Below are positions 39,255 to 50,204 of a stretch of 64,000 bases of DNA, one piece after another. A model generated the notes under the pieces. The model was given only the letters and a program-made list of their open reading frames with translations. It was not told the DNA's origin and did not search any database. Source of the DNA: Brevibacillus ruminantium (lineage in GTDB: Bacteria; Bacillota; Bacilli; Brevibacillales; Brevibacillaceae); contig NZ_CP098755.1 in assembly GCF_023746555.1 (NCBI RefSeq), positions 4,906,001-4,970,000 of the forward strand, given 5' to 3'. Every line of letters starts with the position of its first letter. Position 1 is the stretch's first letter. A program made the position numbers and the translations under genes.

Positions 39255-39652
39255 GTTTATTCACCTCAAGACGTATTTCCAAGGCGTAAGAAACCCATTT
39301 CATGAACACTCTATAAGATGAGTGTTTCCATGCCTCTTCTCGTTTTCCAAAAAATCATATCCCGTTTGCCGCCATCCTATGCACGAACCGAGCATAAAAA
39401 GCTACAAACCAGCATTACTACTTTACCACAATTGGACGTGATCATCAACAACCTTTCTTGTAACACACGCACAGCCTGCTCCATCCCGCTTTTCTTCTAT
39501 TTAAATAGCGAGCTGACTGGGCACGTTATAAAAATGGAAAAATGTAAATGTGTACTTTCTTTGTCTGTTTTGCTGTTTCCTTGCAACTGTCCCGCTTTTA
39601 CCGTAAAATTGCATGTATATTGCTATACTCGCCCTAGGGAGGTCTTTGTCAG
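39255..39652. other. Divergent intergenic region secG / cytochrome c
   Basis: 398 nt with no credible gene. Near the cytochrome gene an extended -10 TG-C-TATACT (about 39620-39629) is placed 20 nt before AGGGAGG of the cytochrome start. I see no operator repeat. A faint secG promoter must be at the left end. Confidence 0.4.
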
Positions 39653-40048
39653 ATGGCTGGTTCTAACAAAAAGAACATGAATCAAAACGACGTAATTGAT
39701 TCCGCGAAGGCCTTTTTTGCTTCGTTTGGTATCTTGTTTCTTGTTTTCCTCATCGCACTTGTAGGTTCTGCTTTCTTCCCACCGCAGCATGGAGGCCAGG
39801 CTTCTGAAGGCGGCGGACCAACCGCCAACATCGATCCTGCCAACGTGTTTGCACAAAACTGCTCTAGCTGCCACGGACAAAACCTGGAAGGGATTTCCGC
39901 ACCGGCATTGGCTCAAGTTGGTAATCATCTGTCCGCTGATGAGATTGCGAAAATCATCAAAGAAGGACGCGGCGGCATGCCTCCAGGCCTCTTGAAAAAG
40001 CAGCCTGAGATTCAAGCAGTTGCACAGTGGCTGTCCGAGCATAAGTAA
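39653..40048 (+). CDS. Membrane-anchored cytochrome c (c550/c551 type)
   Basis: 131 aa. A membrane anchor at residues 21-42 (FFASFGILFLVFLIALVGSA), then a linker, and one haem site CSSCH (70-74). M109 in GGMPPG is the likely second ligand. It carries electrons outside the membrane, as CccA-type proteins do. ATG behind AGGGAGGTC. Its own promoter and terminator make it a single-gene unit. Confidence 0.88.
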   Translation: MAGSNKKNMNQNDVIDSAKAFFASFGILFLVFLIALVGSAFFPPQHGGQASEGGGPTANIDPANVFAQNCSSCHGQNLEGISAPALAQVGNHLSADEIAKIIKEGRGGMPPGLLKKQPEIQAVAQWLSEHK

Positions 40049-40070
40049 GTACATAGTCATCGTGCACAAA

Positions 40071-40104
40071 AACACCGAAGCAAGCAGCCTTCGGTGTTTT
40101 TTCA
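40071..40104 (+). terminator. Terminator after cytochrome c
   Basis: AACACCGAAG (40071-40080) pairs with CTTCGGTGTT (40089-40098), followed by TTTTT. Confidence 0.8.
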
Positions 40105-40129
40105 TTCTCCAAACGGGAGGGACGATTTT

Positions 40130-40891
40130 GTGAGCAGCAGCATTCTCACCCTGGAACAACTGGGTAAGCAGTTTCCCTCACAGCCAGATACATGGCTGTT
40201 TTCCGGCATATCAGCCGAAATTCTTTCTCCGGAGATTACGCTGATCATGGGCAAATCCGGTCAGGGAAAAAGCACTCTCCTGCGCCTGCTCGGCTTCCTG
40301 GATACCCCTGATCACGGGACCATCCGGCATCTGGGAAAAACACCGGCGGAGTGGAGTGCAGAGAAATGGAGAATGTCGGTTAGTTATGTCGCGCAGCACC
40401 CGGTGATGCTGCCAGGTACGGTGGAAGAGAACCTCCAGACGGTGAGCCGTTTGCACAAACGTCCATTTGAATCGGATACGGCCCACCAATGGATGGAGGC
40501 TGTCGGGCTTGGCGATCTGGATTGGAGCAAACCGGCGGCGCAGCTCTCCGGCGGTGAAAAGCAAAGGGTGGCACTGGTGCGCACGCTGCTGCTTCGTCCA
40601 TCCGTGCTGCTGCTGGATGAGGTAACCGCTTCGCTGGACGCGATCAGCAAGCGGGCCACGGAGGAGTTGTTGCTGGATCTGCATCGCCGCTTCGGCACAA
40701 CTCTTCTCTGGATAACACATGACTGGGAGCAAGCCCGTTCGGTCGGCCAGCGCGTCTGGTTTTTGGCGGGAGGACGGCTCTTGGAGGATTCACCGGCCGC
40801 TCTCTTTTTCCATGCCCCCCAGACCCCTGAGGCCAGGGAATTCCTCATCCTTCATCGCGATCAAAAGGAGGACGCTCCATGTCATCCATGA
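40130..40891 (+). CDS. fetA: FetA-type ABC exporter ATPase
   Basis: 253 aa from GTG 40130 behind GGGAGG. Walker A GKSGQGKST (41-49), signature LSGGEKQR, Walker B LLLLDEV with the following H-loop LLWITHDW. Partner of the UPF0014 permease downstream, overlapping by 13 nt. The FetAB pair exports iron or other metals under oxidative stress; the exact substrate here is not shown. Confidence 0.78.
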   Translation: MSSSILTLEQLGKQFPSQPDTWLFSGISAEILSPEITLIMGKSGQGKSTLLRLLGFLDTPDHGTIRHLGKTPAEWSAEKWRMSVSYVAQHPVMLPGTVEENLQTVSRLHKRPFESDTAHQWMEAVGLGDLDWSKPAAQLSGGEKQRVALVRTLLLRPSVLLLDEVTASLDAISKRATEELLLDLHRRFGTTLLWITHDWEQARSVGQRVWFLAGGRLLEDSPAALFFHAPQTPEAREFLILHRDQKEDAPCHP

Positions 40892-41625
40892 GTTTGTGGC
40901 TTTCCTTTACATTTGTCGTCATTGCACTCTTTCTGTCCATGTGGCAAAAGCTTGGCCTGGAAAAGGAGATCGCCATCGGGACGGTGCGCTCGGCCGTTCA
41001 GCTTTTGGCGATTGGTTATGTGCTCCAATTCGTTTTTCATACGGACCATCCGGTTTACCATGCCCTGGTGCTTGCTATGATGATCGCCGTTGCTTCCTGG
41101 AACGCTTCCCGGCGCGGAGAGGGCTTGCCCGGAATCTGGTGGCGCGTAGCCGCCTCCCTGACCGTCACGGCTGCCCTGACGATGTCGTTGCTTGTGTTGC
41201 TTCGCTTGATCCAGCCGACGCCGCAGTACCTGATTCCCATCAGCGGGATGATTATCGGCAATGCGATGATTGTCGCCGGTCTGTTTCTCAGTCACATGAA
41301 CCGGGAAGCCCAGACGGCGCGGGGGGAAATCGAAGTGTTGCTCTGCCTCGGTGCAAACAAGCGTCAAGCAATTCACGACGTTTTGAAACGTGCCGTCAAA
41401 GCGAGCATGATTCCTACGTTTGATACGATGAAAACGATTGGACTGGTCCAGCTTCCCGGAACGATGACGGGAATGATTATCGCCGGAGCAAGTCCGCTTG
41501 AGGCTGTGCGGTACCAAATCCTGATCATGTTTGCCTTTTCCTCCTCGGCAGCCATCTCTGCCGTCCTGATCAGCATACTTGCCTACTCGTCCTGGTTTAC
41601 TCGCGAGTCCACTCTGCGCCCCTGA
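40879..41625 (+). CDS. fetB: FetB-type UPF0014 membrane permease
   Basis: 248 aa, about six or seven membrane helices. The family marks EIAIGTVRSAVQLLAIGYVL, IPISGMIIGNAMIV and QLPGTMTGMIIAGASPLEAV are all present. It forms the channel half of the exporter with FetA. ATG behind AAAGGAGGAC. Confidence 0.85.
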   Translation: MSSMSLWLSFTFVVIALFLSMWQKLGLEKEIAIGTVRSAVQLLAIGYVLQFVFHTDHPVYHALVLAMMIAVASWNASRRGEGLPGIWWRVAASLTVTAALTMSLLVLLRLIQPTPQYLIPISGMIIGNAMIVAGLFLSHMNREAQTARGEIEVLLCLGANKRQAIHDVLKRAVKASMIPTFDTMKTIGLVQLPGTMTGMIIAGASPLEAVRYQILIMFAFSSSAAISAVLISILAYSSWFTRESTLRP

Positions 41626-41894
41626 GACTCGGATTTCGACTCCCCCGTCGATTCCAGGTCTCTTCCTCGCCTGTTCCTTACTGTGCTTTCCGGCCCTACC
41701 CGGCCTGCCCCTGCTTGGCGCAGCTTTCCTCTGTGCCTACCTTTTCCCATTCATTTTCCAAACGCTTTCCCGGCCATTTCCTCACAAAAAATTTCCCCTT
41801 CCATCACTTGGCAGCTCTTTTTTGAGGAAAACTGTAAGAATAAAAGAGTTCGACCGTCCAATTACATAGAAGAAACCGTAAAGGTGGGGAACGC
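41626..41894. promoter_or_regulatory. Intergenic region with ECF-type promoter
   Basis: GGAAAAC (41826-41832), 18 nt, CGAC (41851-41854), about 40 nt before the ECF sigma start. This is like a -35 AAC-motif and a -10 of ECF sigma factors, suggesting autoregulation. The remainder (41626-41820) has no gene and a pyrimidine-rich bias. Confidence 0.4.
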
Positions 41895-42428
41895 GTGAAC
41901 AAGAATGAGCTGATTGAGCAATGGTTCCTGCGTTACGGTGACGAGATCTATAAATTCCTCGTGTATTACATGGGTACTGCTGATGTGGAGGATCTGCTGC
42001 AGGATGTTTTCATCAAGGCCTTGCAGGCACTCGACCACTTCGAAGGAAGATCGCTGCCCAAAACCTGGCTTTTGTCGATTGCCCGCAACTCCGCGGTCGA
42101 TTATCAACGAAAACAACGCCTTCGCAAATGGCTGCCGGACAGTTTTTTAAGCGACGTCCGCGATCACCGGCGAACCCCCGAGGAATGGCTGAATCTCCAC
42201 GAAGAGAAGCGCGAGCTGTATCAGACCCTGCAACATCTGAAGCCGGCTCATCGGGAGGTACTGATCCTGCGCGGAATCAAAGAGCTCTCCCCTAAGGAGA
42301 CAGCCGAGATTTTGCAATGGAGTGAAAACAAAGTCCACGTCACCTACCATCGGGCGATCAAAGCGCTGAAGGATCGCTGGGGACAGCAGGGACAGGAGGG
42401 GATTGGCGATGCCGTCAAACTACGATAA
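41895..42428 (+). CDS. ECF-family sigma factor
   Basis: 177 aa, starting at GTG behind AAAGGTGGGG. Region 2 (YKFLVYYMGTADVEDLLQDV, TWLLSIARNSAVDYQRKQ) and region 4 (LKPAHREVLILRGIKELSPK, WSENKVHVTYHRAIKALK) are both normal. It resembles SigX/SigV-type sigma factors. It overlaps the anti-sigma gene by 20 nt, the usual coupling. Confidence 0.85.
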   Translation: MNKNELIEQWFLRYGDEIYKFLVYYMGTADVEDLLQDVFIKALQALDHFEGRSLPKTWLLSIARNSAVDYQRKQRLRKWLPDSFLSDVRDHRRTPEEWLNLHEEKRELYQTLQHLKPAHREVLILRGIKELSPKETAEILQWSENKVHVTYHRAIKALKDRWGQQGQEGIGDAVKLR

Positions 42429-43731
42429 AAAGCTGTTGGAAGAACTGCGCAATCTGCCGGATATCAAGCTGCAACCAAAGCAAAAGGAGAAGATCATCAT
42501 GACCATTCGCAACACACATACAGGAGCAGGAACCCGAACTTTTGACCATCGACGCAAGAAGGCTCATCGGCTGGCTCCCATTGCAAGAACGGCTGCGGCC
42601 TGCACGCTGCTTGTGGCGACTGTCTGGCTGGGCAGCCAATTGATCAACTGGAATCAGTCTGCAGGGCCCGCCCCCACTACTCCGGCAACGGATCAACAGC
42701 CGCCGGGCAGCACGGGCCCAGAAGGGTCGCCCCAAGGATCGGGGATTGGTACAGGTACAGGTGGTGCAGGTACAGGTGGTGCAGGTGTAGGCGTTGGCGC
42801 GGGTGCGGGAGCTGTTTCCGACAACAAAGAAGAAACCCTGATCCGTACGATCAAGGAAAAAGCGATGCAGGGCCAAGTTTTCAATCAAAATATTTCGCTG
42901 GAGACGTCCATGTTTGACGAGCTCGAGCAAGCCTGGGGCAAACCAGACCGGACGGATAGTGCAAACGGGATAATGTATGCCACCTACGGGAAAAAAGGAG
43001 TGGTTCTCGGCTACAACAAAGGTATGCAAATCGTCGATATTCGAACCAATGACCCACAGCTGCACAGCTTGTCTCTGGAACAGGTCAAAAGGATTCTCGG
43101 CGAACCGGCTCGTGTCAACTCTTTTGCCGGGCAGACCATTCATATTTACAACATCACGGATAAGTATCAATTGAAGATCGTCTACCAGGGAATCGAAGAT
43201 GGCAAAAGCGAGCTTCGCGCTGTTCGCACATATGTCTTCTATCCGCGCGGAACAGTCAATCTCATGCTTTACGGAAATGCCACGGAAATGCTGACAGCCG
43301 TTCGTGATATGGCCAAGGAAGGGAAATTGCTCGGGGTGGAGTATCCGGTGGAGAATAGCGTTTTTGATACTGTAGAAAAAGAATGGGGGAAACCAGACCG
43401 GCTGAACATGGTAAACGGAATCAGCTACGCCAGCTACCGAATCCCGGGAATTGTGTTCGCGTTTAACAAAGGAATGCAAATCGTAGACATCCGCAGCTAT
43501 GACACGCGCCTGCAAGCACTGACACCAGCCGATGTAAAAACGGCACTGGGCAAGCCGACTGCGATCGCCAACGTAGCCGGGGAAACCATCTACACCTACA
43601 ACGTAACCGATGAATATGAGCTGAAATTTGTCTTTTCCGGCATTGTCACGCCCCAAAACGAGAAAACTTTGCTGGTGGATCACGTCAATCTTCAATTTCC
43701 AAGAGGAATGAAAAACCTGATGGCCCAATGA
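42409..43731 (+). CDS. Membrane anti-sigma-like protein with two DUF4309 domains
   Basis: 440 aa from ATG 42409 behind GGAGGGGA. The N-terminal 50 residues are cytoplasmic, then one membrane helix (ARTAAACTLLVATVWLGSQL). Outside are a Pro/Gly-rich linker, with 15-bp DNA repeats coding T-G-G-A-G, and two copies of the DUF4309/YjgB domain (each with W-G-K-P-D-R and KGMQIVDIR). It probably holds the ECF sigma inactive and senses an envelope signal. The two DUF4309 copies are clearly duplicates. Confidence 0.65.
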   Translation: MPSNYDKKLLEELRNLPDIKLQPKQKEKIIMTIRNTHTGAGTRTFDHRRKKAHRLAPIARTAAACTLLVATVWLGSQLINWNQSAGPAPTTPATDQQPPGSTGPEGSPQGSGIGTGTGGAGTGGAGVGVGAGAGAVSDNKEETLIRTIKEKAMQGQVFNQNISLETSMFDELEQAWGKPDRTDSANGIMYATYGKKGVVLGYNKGMQIVDIRTNDPQLHSLSLEQVKRILGEPARVNSFAGQTIHIYNITDKYQLKIVYQGIEDGKSELRAVRTYVFYPRGTVNLMLYGNATEMLTAVRDMAKEGKLLGVEYPVENSVFDTVEKEWGKPDRLNMVNGISYASYRIPGIVFAFNKGMQIVDIRSYDTRLQALTPADVKTALGKPTAIANVAGETIYTYNVTDEYELKFVFSGIVTPQNEKTLLVDHVNLQFPRGMKNLMAQ

Positions 43732-43798
43732 TTACTCCCGCCTCTTACGGTGAAATTGGATAGACAGCCGCCCTGACAGTGTATTGAAAACGAAAAGA

Positions 43799-43833
43799 GC
43801 CGCCCCCTGCTATTCACCGGGAGGCGGTTTTTT
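43799..43833 (+). terminator. Terminator after the ECF operon
   Basis: CCGCCCCC (43800-43807) pairs with GGGAGGCGG (43819-43827), then six T. It overlaps the end of the convergent gene. Confidence 0.7.
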
Positions 43834-44073
43834 CTCATTCCTTTGCTTGACGTAACCGTGAATCCCCAATACGAGAAAGCAGATGGCACTGAGCATTTGC
43901 AAAGAAAACTGAAACCATATCTTTTTATAGTTGGGACCATTCCCGATCGGTCCCACATGCGGCCAATAAGCATCCAACAACCCGAACAACGAAAATAAGA
44001 TCATCATGCAAGCGATGCTAATGATAAACAGGGAGTGCGAACGCGACAGCTTCCATCCCCCTCCTTTACACAT
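43810..44073 (-). CDS. Small two-helix membrane protein
   Basis: About 87 aa. Two hydrophobic helices (LFIISIACMMILFSLFGLLD and QFSLQMLSAICFLVLGIHGY) and a Lys/Pro tail. Start uncertain: ATG at 44073 has no site, while GGAGGGGG lies well placed for a CTG at about 44049. Convergent with the ECF operon. Not recognised. Confidence 0.5.
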   Translation of the reverse strand: MCKGGGWKLSRSHSLFIISIACMMILFSLFGLLDAYWPHVGPIGNGPNYKKIWFQFSLQMLSAICFLVLGIHGYVKQRNEKKPPPGE

Positions 44074-44133
44074 CTCTGCGAAACAGCTTTCTTTTTATCA
44101 TACCATAACCTTCATTTGGGACGATCCTCACAG

Positions 44134-44169
44134 AAAAAAGCTGTCAGGATTCTCACCCCAACAGCTTTT
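44134..44169 (-). terminator. Terminator after the siderophore-binding protein gene
   Basis: AAAAGCTGT / ACAGCTTTT around a 16-nt loop; on the minus strand followed by TTTTTT-CTG. Confidence 0.7.
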
Positions 44170-44188
44170 CACCATCCATCAAGCCAGC

Positions 44189-45184
44189 TTACTGCCCAAT
44201 AATGTACTTCTCCAGCTCATCCAGCACCATATTGGCACAAATCACGCCACCGGAGGTATTCCACACTACGTCGTCAACCTTGAATGCCTTGTTGTTCTTC
44301 ACGACGTTCAGGTTTTTCCACAGTGAATCATTCGTCCATTCTTCCTCCAGCTTGCTGGCCTCGCCATTTCCTGTCTCATAGGAGAAGTAGAACATGATGT
44401 CGCCGTCCATTTCCGGAATCCGCTCTTTGGTTACTTCATCTGCGAATTCCTCTTTATCCTGCGCGGCCGGACGGGCTACGCCCAGATCTTTTAAAATCGT
44501 GCCCAGGAAGGTGTCTTTATAGTAGATACGTACGCGACCCGGCATGAAGCGCACGATCGATACTTCTGTTTTCAGCTTGTCGCCAGCTTTTTCTTTAAAT
44601 TCTGCCACGCGTTTGTCCCAATCGGCAATGACCTGCTCGCCCTCTGCCTTTTTGTTCAGCGCTTCCGCGTACAGCATAAAGTTTGCTTTCCAGTCGCCGC
44701 GAGGCTCTTCCACGAATACGGTAGGAGCAATCGCCTTCAGCTGCTCATAGATTTTCTCATGGCGAAACTTCATCCCCAGGATCAGGTCAGGCTTCAGCGC
44801 CATAATCGCTTCCAGGTTTGGCTGAGATTCCGAGCCGACCAGCTTGGTGCCTTCCAGATAGGGTTTAACCGGCTCATAGAATTGGGTTGGGTCAGTAAAG
44901 GAGCCGACTGCCCCAACTGGTTTCACGCCCAGCTTGACCAGTGTCTCCACACCTTGCGCGGTCAGCATCACGACGCGTTGCGGGGTACCCGTGATCGTCG
45001 TCTCCCCCATCGCGTGTTTAACCACATAGCTTTCAGCGCTGCCTTCGCTGGCATTGCCTACTGGCTGTCCGGCCGGTTGCTGTTCTGCTTGCTTCCCTCC
45101 GCAACCTGTCACGATCAGCATGAGGGCCATCATAACGGAAAAGAACATCTTTCCGCGAGTATGCTTGTATGTAGGTTGAAACAT
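44189..45184 (-). CDS. Iron-siderophore ABC transporter binding lipoprotein
   Basis: 331 aa from ATG 45184 behind AAGGGAG. Lipoprotein signal with lipobox IVTGC and GG after it. The mature part is the FepB/FhuD-type fold: RVVMLTAQGVETLVKLGVKP, LEAIMALKPDLILGMKFRHE, and a long central helix. It binds an iron-loaded siderophore outside the cell. Divergent from the FecCD-type permeases, with a Fur box between. Confidence 0.85.
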   Translation of the reverse strand: MFQPTYKHTRGKMFFSVMMALMLIVTGCGGKQAEQQPAGQPVGNASEGSAESYVVKHAMGETTITGTPQRVVMLTAQGVETLVKLGVKPVGAVGSFTDPTQFYEPVKPYLEGTKLVGSESQPNLEAIMALKPDLILGMKFRHEKIYEQLKAIAPTVFVEEPRGDWKANFMLYAEALNKKAEGEQVIADWDKRVAEFKEKAGDKLKTEVSIVRFMPGRVRIYYKDTFLGTILKDLGVARPAAQDKEEFADEVTKERIPEMDGDIMFYFSYETGNGEASKLEEEWTNDSLWKNLNVVKNNKAFKVDDVVWNTSGGVICANMVLDELEKYIIGQ

Positions 45185-45380
45185 GAAGATGACTCCCTTC
45201 AAATCACAATTGAGAATGTGTATCACTTTCATTGATTATCCTACATCCTGTGCCATGAACAAGTCAACAGGAAAATGATAATGAATATCAAGATCATTGA
45301 CAAGGAAAATGACTGCCCCTACACTTAGTAATGAATAGACATCATTTCTCTATTACCCATTCTAAGGATGAATCCCCGCT
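45185..45380. promoter_or_regulatory. Fur-controlled divergent promoter region
   Basis: GAAAATGATAATGAATATC (45271-45289) matches the 19-bp Fur box at 16 positions; TGATAAT-G-AATATCA is a 7-1-7 site with one mismatch. A second weaker site may overlap TGTGTATCACTTTCATTG (about 45217). Iron should repress both the binding protein and the permease operon. Confidence 0.7.
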
Positions 45381-46391
45381 ATGAGAGCTTTGCTATCCAA
45401 TACGTATCTGAAAATCATGGGAGTCGGCCTTTTTCTTTTACTGCTGGCCTATCTCAGCTATGCCAGTCTCGTCTTCGGCATTGTGGAAACAAGCTGGCAT
45501 ACGGCGATAGATGCCTTCACCCAGTTTGACGGCTCCAATGAACATATTGTCATCAAAGAAGTGCGGGTCCCCCGCGTGTTGAACGCGCTGTCCGTCGGCA
45601 TCTGTCTGGGCATTGCCGGAACGCTGCTGCAAGCCTTGACGCGCAACCCGATTGCCGATGTGGAGCTGTTTGGACTCAATGCGGGCGCCGCCCTTTTCGT
45701 CGTCGTCGCTATCACCTTTTTTGGCATCAGCTCTTTGACCCAGTTTACCTGGATCGCCTTTCTCGGAGCTGCTGTGAGCGGTGTGATCGTCTACCTGCTG
45801 GGTTCTCTTGGCAGAGACGGAATGACACCGGTCAAGCTGACTTTGGCAGGCGCTGCGATCACGGCATTAGCCGCTTCTGCCCGTCACGGCATGATGGTCT
45901 TGAACGAAAAATCGGTCGACGAGGTTCTATTTTGGCTTTCCGGGTCAGTTGGCGGACGAAAGTTGGAATTTTTAGAATCAGTGTTTCCTTATATGCTCAG
46001 TGCCTGGGTGCTCGCCTTTTTGCTGGCACGCCCGATCCAAACCTTGCTCATGGGTGATGACGTAGCCAAAGGATTGGGGCAGCGCACGCTTCTGGTAAAA
46101 CTGGCTGCGGGTGCAGCGATCGTCCTGCTGTCCGGCAGCTCTGTGGCAGTTGCCGGACCGATCGGCTTTGTTGGACTGGTCACGCCTCATCTCGCCCGTT
46201 TTCTCGTCGGGATCGAGACGCGCTGGGTAATGCTTTACAGTGGCCTTCTGGGAGCCGTACTCTTGCTGGCAGCGGACATCGCCGCCCGCTTTGTTGCCAA
46301 GCCCGCCGAAGTACCCATCGGCGTCATGACAGCCCTGATCGGTATTCCCTTCTTTATCTACGTCGCACGAAAGGGGCTGGACAAAGGATGA
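45381..46391 (+). CDS. FecCD-type siderophore permease, first subunit
   Basis: 336 aa, about nine or ten membrane helices. The FecCD marks are present: VPRVLNALSVGICLGIAGTL, NPIADVELFGLNAGAALFVV, VAGPIGFVGLVTPHLARFLV. It overlaps the second permease by 4 nt. Confidence 0.9.
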   Translation: MRALLSNTYLKIMGVGLFLLLLAYLSYASLVFGIVETSWHTAIDAFTQFDGSNEHIVIKEVRVPRVLNALSVGICLGIAGTLLQALTRNPIADVELFGLNAGAALFVVVAITFFGISSLTQFTWIAFLGAAVSGVIVYLLGSLGRDGMTPVKLTLAGAAITALAASARHGMMVLNEKSVDEVLFWLSGSVGGRKLEFLESVFPYMLSAWVLAFLLARPIQTLLMGDDVAKGLGQRTLLVKLAAGAAIVLLSGSSVAVAGPIGFVGLVTPHLARFLVGIETRWVMLYSGLLGAVLLLAADIAARFVAKPAEVPIGVMTALIGIPFFIYVARKGLDKG

Positions 46392-47425
46392 AAGGCTACT
46401 TGACTCTGCGCCCCGGCAAGGGGCTATCGTCTTTTCATTTGCACAAAAAAACTCTTCTGGTTACGGCTGTCGCCGCCCTGTTGACCTTTGTCATGGCTGT
46501 CATCAGTCTTGGCATGGGAGAGATCAAGCTTTCCCCGCTCGATGTTCTTCGGGTACTGATCGGCATGGGCGACGAGCAGCAAAATTTGCTTGTCCAGCAG
46601 TTTCGCATGCCGCGCATCGTCGTCGGTATCCTGGTCGGCGCTTCCCTGGCCGCTGCCGGGGCGATCATGCAAGGTGTTGTGCGAAATCCGCTGGCTTCTC
46701 CCGATATCCTTGGCGTTTCTGGCGGTGCGTCTGTGGCTGCCGTCACATTTCTGCTCTTTTTTGAAACGGTGAGTATCAAATGGCTGCCGCCTGTCGCTTT
46801 TCTCGGCGCTACGCTGATCATGTTTTTATTGTATGGTCTTGCCTGGAAAAAGGGCGTGACACCGCTTCGGCTCGTGCTGATCGGCGTTGGGATCAAAATT
46901 GCCGCCGGTGCTGTCGTCACCATGCTGATCACCTTTAGTCCGTTTTTGTTGCAAAACAAGGCCATTCTCTGGCTGACCGGGAGTATATACGGTGTCTCGT
47001 GTGCAGATGCGAGAATGATCCTGCCCTGGACAGTCGGACTGATCCTGCTGGGAGCATTGATGGCCAGACGCGTCAACATCCAACAACTGGGCGATGACAT
47101 TTCCATGAGCTTGGGCAGTGCCGTCCAGCGTGACCGTTTCTTTCTGCTCCTGATCTGTGCTGCATTGACCGGAACAGCCGTCTCAGTCGGCGGGGAGATC
47201 AGCTTCGTCGCACTCCTGGCTCCGCACATTGCCAAACAGTTGGTCGGACCGTCATTCGGTAATGCCCTGCCCTTGTCAGCTTTGATCGGGGCCTTGATTG
47301 TGCTGATCGCCGATTTGATCGCCCGCGTGGCGTTTTCACCGATTGACATACCTGTTGGTGTCTTTACCTCAGCTGTCGGTGCGCCGTTTTTCATTTTCCT
47401 TCTGTACCGGAACCGAAATCGATAA
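46388..47425 (+). CDS. FecCD-type siderophore permease, second subunit
   Basis: 345 aa with [40 protein letters not shown], and [20 protein letters not shown]. It forms the channel with the first subunit. Followed at 12-14 nt by the ATPase gene. Confidence 0.9.
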   Translation: MKGYLTLRPGKGLSSFHLHKKTLLVTAVAALLTFVMAVISLGMGEIKLSPLDVLRVLIGMGDEQQNLLVQQFRMPRIVVGILVGASLAAAGAIMQGVVRNPLASPDILGVSGGASVAAVTFLLFFETVSIKWLPPVAFLGATLIMFLLYGLAWKKGVTPLRLVLIGVGIKIAAGAVVTMLITFSPFLLQNKAILWLTGSIYGVSCADARMILPWTVGLILLGALMARRVNIQQLGDDISMSLGSAVQRDRFFLLLICAALTGTAVSVGGEISFVALLAPHIAKQLVGPSFGNALPLSALIGALIVLIADLIARVAFSPIDIPVGVFTSAVGAPFFIFLLYRNRNR

Positions 47426-47439
47426 AAGAAAGGCTTGTG

Positions 47440-48288
47440 ATGATTGTGCATGCTCTGGAGACTCGTCAGCTAACCCTGTCCTACGGAGAGCGAAATATTA
47501 TCGAGTCATTGGACCTGGCCATCCCGCACGGCAAGATTACCGTCTTTATCGGTAGCAATGGCTGCGGAAAGTCGACACTGCTTCGCTCCCTCGCTCGGCT
47601 GCTAAAGCCAAAAGGAGGGGCCATTCTTCTCGACGGTGAAGCGATCGCCAAGCGTCCTACCAAGGAAGTGGCGAAGCGTCTGGCGATTCTCCCCCAAGGC
47701 CCGGTCGCTCCGGAAGGACTGACAGTGCTTCAGCTTGTCAAACAGGGCCGTTACCCTCATCAAAGCTGGCTGCAGCAATGGTCGGAGGAGGATGAAAGGA
47801 TGGTCGCCAAAGCGCTGGAAGCTACCCAGCTCTCTTCACTGGCGGACCGGGAAGTGGATTCTCTCTCGGGTGGACAGCGGCAGCGCGCCTGGATTGCCAT
47901 GACACTGGCGCAAGGGACGGATACGATCCTGCTGGACGAACCGACGACCTATCTGGACATGTCGCATCAGATCGAGATTCTCGACCTGCTCTACGACCTG
48001 AACCAGACAGAGCAACGGACGATTGTCATGGTGCTCCATGATCTGAACCTGGCCTGCCGATATGCCGACCACATCGTAGCTGTCCACGACCAGAGCGTTT
48101 TTGCCGAGGGGGAGCCGGAAGCGGTCATGACCGAGGAACTGGTCCGTCACGTCTTTCAGATGGAGTGCCGGATTACCCGCGACCCGATTTACGGCACGCC
48201 GATGTGCATTCCTTTCAGCAAAAGCCGGCTGGTGACCAAGCACCGAAACGAATCCGCGGAAGCGCAGAAAACAGCCGCTTTGGTATAG
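47440..48288 (+). CDS. Siderophore ABC transporter ATPase (FecE/FhuC type)
   Basis: 282 aa (ATG 47440; a GTG one codon earlier is possible). Walker [10 protein letters not shown], signature [13 protein letters not shown], Walker [12 protein letters not shown], and [15 protein letters not shown]. Powers the two permeases. No separate ferri-siderophore reductase is seen in the operon. Confidence 0.92.
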   Translation: MIVHALETRQLTLSYGERNIIESLDLAIPHGKITVFIGSNGCGKSTLLRSLARLLKPKGGAILLDGEAIAKRPTKEVAKRLAILPQGPVAPEGLTVLQLVKQGRYPHQSWLQQWSEEDERMVAKALEATQLSSLADREVDSLSGGQRQRAWIAMTLAQGTDTILLDEPTTYLDMSHQIEILDLLYDLNQTEQRTIVMVLHDLNLACRYADHIVAVHDQSVFAEGEPEAVMTEELVRHVFQMECRITRDPIYGTPMCIPFSKSRLVTKHRNESAEAQKTAALV

Positions 48289-48375
48289 GGGAAAAGATCA
48301 AAATCGTTTTTATCAAAGGAATTTCTTAATAAATGGAGAAGACTTCTTTATTAGTCGTGAAAGGAGCTGCTCTAC

Positions 48376-48567
48376 ATGTCCGGTATTGGAGTCCCCGGCC
48401 TCATTCTGCTGGTGGTCGTTGCACTGATTATTCTCTTTGTCGTGTCCTTTGTCTACTTTATCCGTTCCTTGCTGCGCAACTCCCGCGAGCGGCGTGACGG
48501 ACTGAAGCAAATCGAGGAAAAGCTGGATCGGCTGATCGAACAGCAGGAACATAAAAACACAAAATGA
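48376..48567 (+). CDS. Small membrane protein, DUF4083-like
   Basis: 63 aa: one hydrophobic helix (GLILLVVVALIILFVVSFVY) followed by a charged coiled coil. ATG behind AAAGGAGC. The pattern fits small DUF4083-type proteins. Function unknown. Confidence 0.55.
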   Translation: MSGIGVPGLILLVVVALIILFVVSFVYFIRSLLRNSRERRDGLKQIEEKLDRLIEQQEHKNTK

Positions 48568-48584
48568 AACGAAAAAAGAAAAAA

Positions 48585-48614
48585 GGTGCATGTCCCTTGA
48601 GGAAGGGCTGCACC
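48585..48614 (-). terminator. Hairpin followed by T-runs on the minus strand
   Basis: GGTGCA with TCCCTT pairs AAGGG and TGCACC; on the minus strand TTTTTTCTTTTTT follows. It would stop leftward read-through from eno. Confidence 0.55.
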
Positions 48615-48638
48615 TTCTGCTGTTCTGACACGAGAAAA

Positions 48639-48661
48639 CTTGGCTTCGCGCCAAGCTTTTT
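48639..48661 (+). terminator. Plus-strand terminator
   Basis: CTTGGC-TTCGC-GCCAAG (48639-48655), followed by C and TTTTT. It serves the 48376 gene or the uptake operon. Confidence 0.65.
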
Positions 48662-48731
48662 GGCGAGGCCTTAGTTGCACTTAACCTTTCGACTACTATC
48701 GCGTTAGCGAAATTACACTATCTGAATGTAT

Positions 48732-48775
48732 AAAAAAAGCCCGCTCCCGTTGCTTCACACAAAAGGACGCGGACT
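48732..48775 (-). terminator. Terminator of eno
   Basis: On the minus strand AGTCCGC (48775-48769) pairs with GCGGGCT (48744-48738), then seven T. Confidence 0.75.
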
Positions 48776-48809
48776 TTTCCGAAGAGATGACTTCTGAGAG
48801 CCACACTTA

Positions 48810-50111
<1,302 letters not shown>

Positions 50112-50204
50112 TTATGTTCGTTCTTCTGTATGACGAATCAGCGTACACATTCATTCATACCTATAATCTCGCCATAGTCAAGCTATTGTTTTGGTACATA
50201 TCTC

